From Spirodela intermedia (lineage: Eukaryota > Streptophyta > Magnoliopsida > Alismatales > Araceae): a stretch of 64,000 nucleotides of DNA. Below are positions 25,049 to 35,700 of the stretch, piece by piece. Position 1 is the stretch's first letter. Every line of letters begins with the position of its first letter. The stretch lies in NCBI GenBank assembly GCA_902729315.2, contig LR746276.1, positions 1,155,169-1,219,168 on the forward strand, read 5' to 3'. A program made the translations under genes and the position numbers. The notes beneath the pieces are model-generated. The model was not told where the DNA came from, made no database searches, and saw only the letters and a program-made list of their open reading frames with translations.

Positions 25049-25753
25049 TCATTCCACTAAGGGGGACGAGGAGACGAAGGCTTGAATATGGTCAAGGAAG
25101 GTGAGTCCCTGCGGGCGATCTTTCCGCTTGATGTACCCCCGAGCCTCCTTCTCCGAGTAGACGCAGTATCCCCTCTCGCCGTTGCACTTCCACAGCTCCC
25201 CAGCGTAGCTCCGGTGAGCGAAGTACGCCTCGGCGCGCACCACAGTCCCCTCCTCGCCTTCCGCCACCTCGTCGTCGTCGCCGCCGCCGATCCAGTCCTC
25301 GAATACGCCTTCATTCCCGCCGGCCACGCGGAGGGGGAGCCGCTCGTAGTGGCCCCTGCTGGTGCCCTCCAGTTCGTCCATTCGAGCGATCCCCGATTCG
25401 GTCACGGCGTATAGCTCCCCCCACACCTGCTGCCCCTTCCCCCGGATATTCAACAAGAACGGCACGCGATACGGCCCGCAGACCAATGGATACCTCTCGG
25501 CGGTGCGGTAAACTCCGACGTAGGACGCCTCGCCGGAGCGGATCATCTCCTGCACGAGGCCGTGGTTGGAGAACCCCTGCTTCAGCGTGCCGTAGGTGAA
25601 GACCAGCGTCCTTCCGACGCCGCGCCCCACTGCCACATCTCCCTCCGACCCTGCTCCCATCCCCGGAAATGGCCGGATCTCGATCGGCTGAACCTGCCGG
25701 CGGCAAGGTCTGGGGAGGACGACGGAGGAGGAGGCGCAGATGCGGGCTTGCAT
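25049..25753 (-). CDS. AIG2-like gamma-glutamylcyclotransferase
   Basis: Intronless ORF of 234 aa from the ATG at 25753. Family signatures are in order: [15 protein letters not shown] with the YGTLK substrate loop at residues 54-58, VWGELYAV at 110-117 and RMDELEG at 124-130. The last carries the Glu that matches the catalytic Glu of human GGCT. A Tyr-rich C-terminal part follows ([17 protein letters not shown]). Known of the fold: release of 5-oxoproline from gamma-glutamyl amino acids or amines. Plant members of this subgroup (At3g02910-like) are mostly annotated as putative, so the substrate is not known. Residues 1-47 are not conserved and may be a targeting sequence, with Cys, Arg and Ser but few acidic residues. 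A TATA box lies 50 bases upstream. Confidence 0.88.
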   Translation of the reverse strand: MQARICASSSVVLPRPCRRQVQPIEIRPFPGMGAGSEGDVAVGRGVGRTLVFTYGTLKQGFSNHGLVQEMIRSGEASYVGVYRTAERYPLVCGPYRVPFLLNIRGKGQQVWGELYAVTESGIARMDELEGTSRGHYERLPLRVAGGNEGVFEDWIGGGDDDEVAEGEEGTVVRAEAYFAHRSYAGELWKCNGERGYCVYSEKEARGYIKRKDRPQGLTFLDHIQAFVSSSPLVE

Positions 25754-25802
25754 TGGATGAAGAAGGCAGGAAGGTGGCGGAAATCTTGCGGGTGGAGGCC
25801 CG

Positions 25803-25811
25803 TTTTTATAG
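25803..25811 (-). promoter_or_regulatory. TATA box of the AIG2-like gene
   Basis: Minus-strand CTATAAAAA in a GC-rich setting, 50 bases before the ATG. This predicts a very short 5' UTR of about 20 bases. Confidence 0.6.
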
Positions 25812-26935
25812 CGGGAGGGAAGAAGAGACTAACACAAATAAATGACCAAACTACTCCCCACTCGTCGGATATTTACGTACCCTACGGAAGTTGTATTTTC
25901 GTCATTTACGTTAATGGTTAGGGGTTATAATGGTAATTCCTAGGAGGGGGATCCGATGCCCACTCAACTTCCGAGAGAGAGAGAGAGTACGGAACCACTA
26001 CGGCATGGGTGGTTCAGGGAGCAAGCAGCGGGCGGGGCAACTGACCGCAGAACATTGGCCGGTAAGATCACCTCTCAAAGTTGTGGAACAGAATCGGCTT
26101 CGCGGATACGTGGCTATATCTTTATTCTGGCAAAAGGCCCTTTATTTAACTTTATATTGTATTTAAGGATCAAGCGAGCCCATCCAAAGATCTCTACACG
26201 GCCTTTTGATCGGAGGGACTACTTGATGTACGGTCGAGATCGGCTCACATGCCACGTGCGATGGCGGCGGGATAAGCGTTATGTATTCCCACTCGACGAG
26301 GTCCGTTGAATAGTAACCACTCGAATATGCGAAATAATATTTAGGCGACGGGTGGTCTTCTAGAATCGGGCTGAGCTCGAAGCCGGGCCGGGCCTTGAGG
26401 GAATTCCGGGCCCGTTTGACTCGGAGGGAGAGGCGCCGCACGAAAGGGGCCCCACATGGGGCCTAGTGCCTTCAATGGCCAGCACACTTGATAACTATTG
26501 GGCCGGGCCTACTTCATCTTCATTTTGAAGAAATTTGGGCCGGGCCCACTTTTCGAAGAAATTTGGGCAGCCATTAGACAGAGAGAGAGAGAGAGGGGCA
26601 AAAGGTCAGATTTGGGGGCCGAAGAAGAAGAAAACGACAGCACGTGGCGCCGTACTTCGTCCCGGGAAAGCACGCCGTCTGATGGGGGAACTAGAGGTGC
26701 TGCTAGAGAGAGGACGGTCCGAAGAACAGAGAAGAAGAGCAAGAGATAGAAGGGGGAGAGAGAGCCAGAAACGGGAAGAAATGTGAAGGTGACGAGGGCG
26801 GGGAGGATCGGAGGAGAAAAGTAGAAAAAAGGTTCAGAGCAACGAAGAGGACAAGCCATCGACGGAACATATCTTCTTGGAATCGTGCACCTTTTGGGAG
26901 CAGGACCAGCCATCAACACCGGGAACAGTAGCAGC

Positions 26936-26968
26936 AGAAGAAGAAGAAGAAGAAGAAGAAGAAGAAGA
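26936..26968. repeat. (GAA)n trinucleotide microsatellite
   Basis: Pure GAA repeat of about 33 bases downstream of the OCTOPUS-like gene. Confidence 0.9.
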
Positions 26969-27077
26969 TATCATATCCATTATAGATACAGAAAATGGCG
27001 AGGAAATGAGAAAAAGAAAGGAAAATGAGGATAGCTGTTCTTCGGATTGGCTTTCTTTCGATTTCTGGATTACCTGT

Positions 27078-27767
27078 TTAACGGGGATTTTTAACCCCCT
27101 TCCGATAATTTTGTGTGTCGGTGGGAAGCTTTGCCTCTGCGGGTGGCGATCTTGACTGTATGACCTTGGAGGATTTCCGGCGCCGCAATGCCCAAAAGGA
27201 GATCGGGAAGTAGCGGTTCCACCCATTCGACTTGACCTCCTCCCCACCGGAGCTTTTGTCGGCGCCTTTGGCCGCGCCGGCCCCAACAGACCTTGACCTC
27301 GACACCCTCATCGCCGCCGCCACATTGCTCGCATTTTTCTCGTTCTCTTCCTTTCCTCCGTGAATTCGCCAGAGCGAGGACCGCCCTCCCCCTTCGCCGT
27401 CGCCGGCATTGGCTTCGAGCACGCCGGATCTTGGCCATAGCCGGCGGAATCCGGCAGATCTGGACCGGCGGAAGGCAGGCTCGGAGTCGATGAGGTTGGA
27501 GACGCGGCCGACGGCGCCGACGTGCGAACCGGCGCCGCTCCTGTGGACGTCGAGGGAGGAGCCGGAGGACAGCGAAGAGGATGATGAGGCGGAGGACGAG
27601 GAGAAGCACTTGCACAAGGACCTCTTCATCACGCAGTTGGGGCAGAGCCCGAGGAGGCGTTCTCGCACGCAGACGGCGCAGACACCGCCGGTTGGCTGCT
27701 GCGCAGCGCGGTGCCTCCAGCACCTCCACCCATTGTCTTCTTCCTCTCGATAGAGCAGCTCCTCCAT
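27078..27767 (-). CDS. Small uncharacterised protein with OCTOPUS-like N-terminal Cys motif
   Basis: Intronless ORF of 229 aa, ATG at 27767. Residues 14-45 hold Cys and His pairs: C16, H19, then GGVCAVCVRERLLGLCPNC with C30, C33, C42 and C45. This resembles the N-terminal motif (C..H..C..C.RERL.GL) of the OCTOPUS/OPL membrane-associated proteins of vascular and stomatal development. The protein is far shorter than OCTOPUS. After a Ser-rich stretch (residues 54-73) it shows short basic blocks such as FRRSRSAGFRRL, RVSRSRSVGAGA and FWALRRRKSSK, with no other domain and no membrane segment. The similarity suggests a zinc-binding or interaction module, but function is unknown. It diverges from the AIR9-like gene; the region before the ATG is CT-rich. 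Confidence 0.6.
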   Translation of the reverse strand: MEELLYREEEDNGWRCWRHRAAQQPTGGVCAVCVRERLLGLCPNCVMKRSLCKCFSSSSASSSSSLSSGSSLDVHRSGAGSHVGAVGRVSNLIDSEPAFRRSRSAGFRRLWPRSGVLEANAGDGEGGGRSSLWRIHGGKEENEKNASNVAAAMRVSRSRSVGAGAAKGADKSSGGEEVKSNGWNRYFPISFWALRRRKSSKVIQSRSPPAEAKLPTDTQNYRKGVKNPR

Positions 27768-28702
27768 CCGCCGCCCCGATCTCCTTCCCCTCCGACACTT
27801 CGCCTGAACTTCTTGACAGGGCAGAGAGATCTCCCCACGCTTCAGGATTTTCTTTTTCTTTTTCTTTTTCTCTTCACTTCACGCACGGTAGAGTTAGCCT
27901 CCCGGTAAGGTTACCTCCCAGGCGACAGAGCGTACAGAGAGAGACATAGAGAAAGATTTTAAATATTTGAAAATATGAATTTATTTTAATACTTTATGAA
28001 TTAAATGATTATCCGGTAAAAAATATGTTATCTCCCGAGGTTATAATTATGCTCTATAGGTGGGGGGGAGGGCAAAAGGGGTATGCATGCAAAAGTATTT
28101 TGTATGGAGGTATTTATGCTCTGGGATTTTGAAGGGAGGGTGTATAGGAAAAATTATGGTGCGGTTACGCGTGAGTTTGCAGACTAGAATGTGGTGTTTA
28201 ATCCGAACCTCAGCCGTCATCACATGCATTCCGCATCCCAACCCACCCACCAACGACCGTTTGAAACAAATACCTCTCTCTCGTTCTCTCGCTCTGTGCG
28301 AGGTACGCAGTGGCGAGGACGAACACCTTCCTGCGGGTAGGCTCCGATTTCCGGGGGAAGCGAATTTAGAGCCGGGAGCTGGGGTTTCCGAGCAGAGATT
28401 CCACCGGTCCGTGGCTTCAGTGGATTTAGCATATTTTTGCCTCCCGGTTTTTCTGTTTGGAAGGACAGATTGTAGTAGGGCTTTTCTTTTGCCTTTTAGC
28501 CTGTGTGATCGGAATTGGCTATTCTGGATCGGAATTTGGTAGATTTAGGCATGTAGATGTCGTCGTCTTGATCGCATTGCGAATTGACTGGGAGCTTCGT
28601 AGGTCCTCGTGATTCCTGTGTGGAATGGTGTCTTTGTGTGACAACAACTGTGCAGTTGATGCCTCTGGTTTGGGCGATTTTCCTCTTTGTATGCTGGATT
28701 AG
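27768..28702. other. Divergent intergenic region before the AIR9-like gene
   Basis: Probably carries the promoters of both flanking genes and the 5' UTR of the AIR9-like gene. A CT/TTTC-rich block spans 27845-27880, an AT-rich block 27955-28050, and a CT-rich block 28270-28300. No full-length coding exon was resolved here. Confidence 0.5.
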
Positions 28703-28760
28703 CCAGCAAAACTGGAGCAACAAGATAGCTCACACAGGGATGATGAGTTCGAGGGCCTAG
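28703..28760 (+). other. Candidate early coding exon of the AIR9-like gene
   Basis: After an acceptor (GGATTAG|CC) there is an open acidic stretch, PAKLEQQDSSHRDDEFEGL, ending at a good donor (CTAG|GTGGGT) in phase 1. The next exon that I trust (29786) needs phase 2, so either another small exon lies between them or this exon ends elsewhere. Low confidence. Confidence 0.3.
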
Positions 28761-29430
28761 GTGGGTTCTTGACTCACTTAAGCCCTAGCATACCTATTTA
28801 TGAAAATCTTAGCGTTAGGGATGGTTTGGTATTTAATCTGGATATCAGAATGTTCCTGTCAGGTTCCCCAGGCACCTGGTTTCCGAATCTGCTCATATAA
28901 TGAAAATATCGACGCTAGTTAATTTTTCAGCGAGTTGAACTATTGCCTTTCAGTTCCGTTTCTCAATCTCCCTTTTCAGAAAATGTGGAGACAAGAATTG
29001 TATGGTGCAAGCCTTTTACGATTCCAATCGAAGTAAATCTTAGTTCGAATTTATCAGTAGAGAGAATGTTTTTTTGATAGTGAAGACGAGTACGATTAAA
29101 CACTTGTGGGCAGGCTTTTGGACTTAATGCTCACTAGATGAGACATCATGTACGCAGTGATCGTTCACCAATTTGTACATTCATGAAAGAGGTTCCATAT
29201 GAGAATGTAGACCAGATTTTAAGATATTTAATATTCTGTGTTTGATACAGCAATATAATGAATGCATGCAAATTGAAGCACATATTGATCCCTGTTGAGC
29301 CAAGTAAACTATGCTCATTATAACTAGTGCAACTGTAGTGTAATTGATGTGTCATAGTTTAACGTAACTGCTCTGTAAATCTATTAACTTATCGATATTT
29401 ATTACATAAATGATCCAATAATCCATAGCT

Positions 29431-29572
29431 ATATCCCCTATCGTATGCCATTTTTCCTTTTTACAGACGTAAAAACGTTTTTTTAATCGCAAGCACCGGA
29501 AATCCATTTTTCCTTTTCCTATCGTATCCCCTATCGTATGCCATTTTTCCTTTTTACAGACGTAAACGTTTT
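29431..29572 (+). repeat. Imperfect direct duplication in an early intron of the AIR9-like gene
   Basis: A block of about 45 bases (CTATCGTATGCCATTTTTCC, then TTTTACAGACGTAAA and ACGTTTTTT) occurs at about 29437-29480 and again at about 29531-29572. The copies differ by a few bases. Confidence 0.85.
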
Positions 29573-29785
29573 TTCCCCTCTCTGGTTTTAATAACCTTTC
29601 ATCTGTCTAAATTCCCTACTGCTGAAGACCTGAGATGTTCTCTATATCGGAATCAATGCTAACCTTGGGTTTGATAGCTATCTTGTCAGGTAACTTTACC
29701 TGGTCTTTGAGAGATCAATAAGAAATTCATGTGTTCTGCAAAATGAATATAATTGGCTACTTAGTTGAGTTTTTTCTTTGTCTAG

Positions 29786-32700
29786 GATCTCAAGGATTGC
29801 ACACCTTTGTCAAATAAGAAGATATGAGCGTGGTTCTTTTATGGACCCAGAGATTGAGGTAACTGAATGTTTCCATGTTATGCTCACATGGAGTTCCCTT
29901 TTTTGTTCGCATTTAGCTAAGCATGGTATTTTTTTCTTTTTATTGTTGACATTTTTCTTAATGGCGTGTAATTAACTAGGTAAAGTTTATCAACAGGAAT
30001 TGATCACTAGATCCCGATCACAGGAAGACGAGATTCTACACCTCCGCAGACAAATCGCTGATGCTTGTTCTAAGGCATTGAATCAGTGATATCCTCTTAC
30101 TTTTTGAAAGTGGTTCACAATTGCATTGATGCTGAAGTTTGCAATTTTTTTTCCCATCCAGGAGCAACAGTTACTCAATGAGAAGCATGTTCTAGAGAGG
30201 AAATTCCTTGATCTTCGAATGGTATGGATTTTATATCATGAGATAACGGAATTAGTTTATTTCTCTCTAAATCGATAGATAATAAATACTCTTTTTGATG
30301 GCAGGCTACTACTGGCAAGCAAAGTGATGCTGTATCTGAGAATTTGAAAGAACTAACTCTGCGGAAGGGTTATATTGAAGAAAATTTAAGGCTTGCTGAT
30401 GAATTGAAAGTACAATAAAATATTGATTGTCTAGAAACCACATGACATTTTTTTATTACTTCTTAGTTTAATACTTTTCTGGATTTATTTTCATGAATGA
30501 GCTGCAAATCATCATACCATGACATATCTTCAATATTAGGACAAAAAATCGAGATCAAGGGTAACTGTGATAAACTGTGAGAAACTGTGATAAGTTTCTG
30601 AATGTGGTGATTATGAAAGATGATGAAAATAAATGAAGTTATTGTTTACCAGAGTGAATGAGAGTGAAGTCAGAGACAGGTCAAGGGTAAGAAAAAAGAA
30701 CATGCATGCATTTGTTTGAAAGATGAACCACTGGTGTATCATTACAGCTGGGCAACCCCAAGTGAATTGGAGAAGACGAATTGAAAAGCTGTGTATGGTC
30801 ACTTTTTTTATTTTTTCATGTGCCTATGTGTACGATTTATATTAGGTTGATGCTGGGGTGTCGCCAGGGTGCAGGAGTTGCTTTGTTGCCATGCACATTT
30901 GCTTATATCTCTACTGAGACAAAAAAGCTTTAAGTGCTTAGCTATTTTTTAGACGTGAAAATTGGATCTTTTTAATTTTATTTTTGTACCGGTTATTTTT
31001 TAAAGTGAACGCGACAGATATTTTTTTTTCACTTAAAGAGTAAATAAGGTGTTTTCTGAAACTAGCGAGCTTTGATTCAAGACTATTTTATGTATGCCTT
31101 GATATAGTACCACATTTTGGCAGTACTGAGGAAAATAAGTTTCAGTACTACCTAGCTATAGTCCTCTGAATTGAGGATCTACGTATTGGTACTATCTGTG
31201 AGGATCAACGTGATCCCATGATGAACAAAAGGATCTATGCTCGAAATGTTAAATCCGAAGAACAGACTAATAATATATTGATGAAGTCATGGAGTGACCA
31301 TCATTTATTCTTTTTGTAACAAGTTGGATCTCTTTGGCACTTATGCTCCGTTTGAGGGGGATAGAACAATAAATATAATCATGATATCTTAGAAAGTGTT
31401 AGTTCAGTATGATAAATGACAGTCTATTAATCTTGTACTTATGAAACAAACAATGGCATTTTTTAAAGGGGAGAAGATGATTCTCTGTAATTTTAAAGCA
31501 AAAAGGGGCCTATTTGGGGGATATTTCTATACCAAAAAGCCACTTTTTGCGATCATGAGTCTACTTTCCCAGTTATGGAATAAATGATTTTGCGGGAGCA
31601 GGCAAATCACGATGATCTATGGTTTTATGCACTTTCCAATGGGCCATTATTCTTCACGTCGGCTGTCAGGAGCTAAGGATACCATGAAGAATGGTCCTAG
31701 CTCTTCCATACATGTACATGAAATTTGACCGTCCCAAGACTGATAACACAAGTTAAAAATGCTGCTAGCTGTCAGTTCTACCAAAGGTTAATTATTGATT
31801 AGCTATGATTGTCTCATCTTTTTGATATCACCCTTTCTTTCACCTACTTTTGTATAGTAGAAGCATGAGGCAGTTTTCTTTTGTGATTTTAACAGCAGTG
31901 TATTGTGAAAAAATTACTTTTATTTGCATAATTGTGTACAGGTCTTTTATCTAGTCCAATTATCAATTTCTAATTTGATTCCAATACTAATTCAATTTGT
32001 CCAAATCAGTAATTTACATTTTATCTTGATTTATTTCAAGGTCTTGGAGGATGAGACGTATGTCTTCACATCATCTTTACTAAGTTTACTGGCAGAGTTT
32101 GGCACTCGGCCCCCTTTATTTGATGCTTCCTGCCTTTCAAATTTTACAAAGGTACAAATTGTTTTGTGAAGACTTCTGTCACCATTATTGTAAAAGTTAC
32201 AGCCATTTATATCCTTAGAATTGTTATTCTCGCTTATGGGACGTCTTTCTTTTATCCTTCGAATTAATGTCAGCAAATAATGGCGAATGGCCTTCAGGCC
32301 ACAAGTTGACACTCTCTCCTGCCTGCTTGGAAGGTTTATACTTGGATTTGGGAACTGTTATATAAATTTTCCTGGTCTTTTGTGAAAAAGTTTCATGATA
32401 CATTTTCTTTAAATGATCCTTTGAAATAAAAACCAGTAAAATTGTATTAGTTACTTTTAAAGCCTTAATCGGGCTATTTCTCCTGGTGTTCAATTTACCT
32501 GATGTGATCCCAAACCGGATTTGGTCAGAGCTGGCTGGTCTGCCAGCCTAATCTGTTTTTTTATTCCTACGTTCAGTAGGCAGTGCCATTTTAATTTCTT
32601 TGGAAGGCACTCACATTTACTGTATTTCTATAGTTCTTCTCATTTTAGTCCTAAGTTCCATATTTTTCTCATTTTCTTTTTTTGCGTCTTGCCATGTCAT

Positions 32701-35700
32701 TCATGTAGCGTGTCAAAACTAGTACATCTGTTTTAAAGGAAACCTAGGACTTTCCCAATATGCTTCGAGCATTCTCAATTTTGTTTGCCCATCTTCATAT
32801 GTGAATAGAATTGTTATTCATTTTCCCTCAAAAACTATTCTTTTGTGCGCTGGTGATCGGAAATACTGGCATTTTTCCTCTTTCTGTCCTGGTCTTCATA
32901 AATATCAACGTCTCCCTTCTTAACTAAAGTCATATTTTATGGCGTCTACCTGGTTTTTCTTATCTTCATGGTCTACTCTGTCTTCCACTAGTTCACTTTG
33001 TAAAGACATTTGGTTTTTCAATTATCTTGTGTGTAAAGAACTCATTCTCTTATCACATGAACATTTTGCGTAAAGATCTCAATTGATAGGATAATCAGCT
33101 CCTGACTAATATTTTTTCTGTTGACTTCTTTTCAGCGTTTATATAATCAATTGCACTGGAAACTGAGAGATTATCATGTAAGTCTAATGATTAGTGCGAT
33201 TCATTTCATCTTTTGAGTAGGATTTATTAATATACAAAAAATTGATTGTCTAAACTTCACAAATGCAATGAGCTTGTGCTTTTCAAATTCCTTCATTTTT
33301 CCGCTGATCTTCCCATATTGGATGTGTTCTCAACTAATAATTTCGATTGCCATGTGGCAAAAGGTACCAGATGCTAATGATCAACAGCACGGTCAATATA
33401 GTCATTATGTAAATGTGGAACTCGGACCTGACCCTAGAGGATATGGAAATCGTGGAGTCAGAGATCCAAGTGAACCAAAGGTCGACCTCTTTACTGGCAA
33501 CAAAAATAAAGCGATCTTCAGGTGTGCATCATCTTTCATTCTGCTTTTTCGTTTGGTTTATTTTGAAGTAAACCACATTTTTTTAAATTAAAATGTGAGT
33601 GTATTCACTTTTACTCATTTGTTTGATAGTGATCGTGTTTTTTGCGTTTTCATCCATCTGAACTATATTAGCCCGTCTACTCATCAGTACATGACTATAA
33701 CAGCAATTGAGCAGCAGGCTCAAGTAGACTTCTGCAATTGATGTGGCCTGATTTGGTTACAGGAGTTTAATTGATAAGTGATTCATTGTGGCTGAATCTG
33801 ATTTAGCAACGTTTGAGACATCTTGTTGATACATATTATATTTTTTTGGGTTTTCAGTTCTGGTTAAGTGTTCAGTTTAATATGAACCAGCAGAAGATAG
33901 TCCAATGGCTATTCTATCTCTTTGGTCGAGGTAATTGTTGAAGATGGAAATGCATTAGCGTTGTAGGTGGACTTTAGGAACCTCTACTCTTGAGCTGATG
34001 GCCATTAAATATTATTTAAGTTCAAATATGTTTGATATAGATACAAAGATCAGCCACAAATGAGAACACTCATAAAAAGAGTATATACTTTACTGGATTC
34101 ATAACTGGTATTTTAGAGGATATATCTTTATAGGTTAACAGATTATTAGGAAGTTTGAGAATGCTGAGTCAGCAAAAAAGACATGGAGAAATACTAGGGT
34201 TCTTTGTTGAAAATATTTAAACTTTATATTAATTTTACAAAAATTCGATGATAATATGACAAGAATTTTTTTGAAGGCTCCTACATTGTCACTGAGCAGT
34301 TTCTTATCTCTAATTCTAAGTTTTCTTAAAGGTATTGATCCATTTATCCAATACCAAATTAAATAATGGAGGTACCCTTTTAAATCTGCCAGTGTTTTAC
34401 AAATGGAGTATCAAAAATCATTTGTCAGGGGCATATTATTATGGAACCACATAGAAGCCACGGCCAGTAGTTGTTCACATCTTTTGGTTCGGCATCTTGA
34501 ATTAATTTATTTTATTTTGCGTCATGTTAAACCGCTATGATATCTTCATGCTTAAAAAAATGTTTCCTCAACCATTTTCACTGAATATGCCTAATCAGCA
34601 ATCCGAAGCACTGATTAATATACTGCACCACAAGGTCTGGGCTACCTTGTTGTGATACGTCACCTCTATTTTCATGAATTCTCGGATCCCAATTGACTAG
34701 TCTTTGGAAAACCTGTTCTTTCCGCTCATTAAACTCTCATTTGACCTACGTGTCATTGACTTATCCAACTAGGTTCTGTTTCCAACTGTTAAAGACTCAA
34801 ACAGAGGAAACAATGGCAGTGTCTTGCCCTAGTATTTGACGCAAACCAAACCAGAATGGAAATTTTCTGTCATATCGATTCATAGAAAAATTTCTGGTTG
34901 TATTCAATTACCACGGCCTCAAAAAAAGGAAATCTACCGAGGTTGAATCTCACGATTTATAGGATACTCGACCAAATTAGACAACAGGCAAACAATAGGA
35001 AACTGGCCAAAAACCTAACCAAAAAAGGAAACTGATCAACAAAACTAACCCTTAATATATGCTTTTTCCCACAGTATTTATTTTCATTTTTTCCTTTGTA
35101 CATCGATTGAATAGGCCTTACATCTCATAAAATTTTAGCATTCAAATCTTCTTAACATTGATTGATCCTTACATCTCATAAATCTCTTACATTCACCAAA
35201 ACCCGAAAGGATCATGATCTTTCAAAAAAAAAATCCTCTCACACTTGGCTCTGTTCCTGGTTCCTTGACTTTAGTGTTGTGACATTTATATGATAATGTA
35301 CAACTAAAAATATTTTTTAATGTCAATCTGTCCCCAACTAAAAATGCCACTATCTGTCCAGAGACCTATCCAAATGCTTAATCAATTAGACGGGAAAATA
35401 AATGATGATCTGTTTTCTTATAATGTTTTTCTCCAAGGTATCTTCACTTTCGTAGGTTTTGGTGGTATAGCGGCTCCAATGAACATTGAACATTTTTTTT
35501 TCCTTTAGGGTGAGAATCTCCCATGTTGACATTATGCCATGAGTGATATTTTCTTCCTTAATTATTAAACAGGAAGGTTTCAGGATCGAGGAGCAGTGGA
35601 CCTTAAGTGTGGGGCCCCTCACCCCAAATTATAAGCAAAATTGGGATGAAAATAATTAATAAATACCCCAGGATTGCACTAAAACTGGTTCTGGATAAAT

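Larger units (their letters stand above)
25754..27077. other. Intergenic stretch between the AIG2-like and OCTOPUS-like genes
   Basis: Has repeated GGCCCGG/GGGCCGGGC motifs at 26380-26560, a (GA)n run at about 26579-26596, purine-rich DNA at 26700-26830 and a (GAA)n run at 26936-26968. No gene was recognised. Confidence 0.7.

Noticed and set aside
28737-28760. ATG ATG as start codon of the AIR9-like gene
   Set aside because: That frame meets a TAG after five more codons; the open frame here is shifted.
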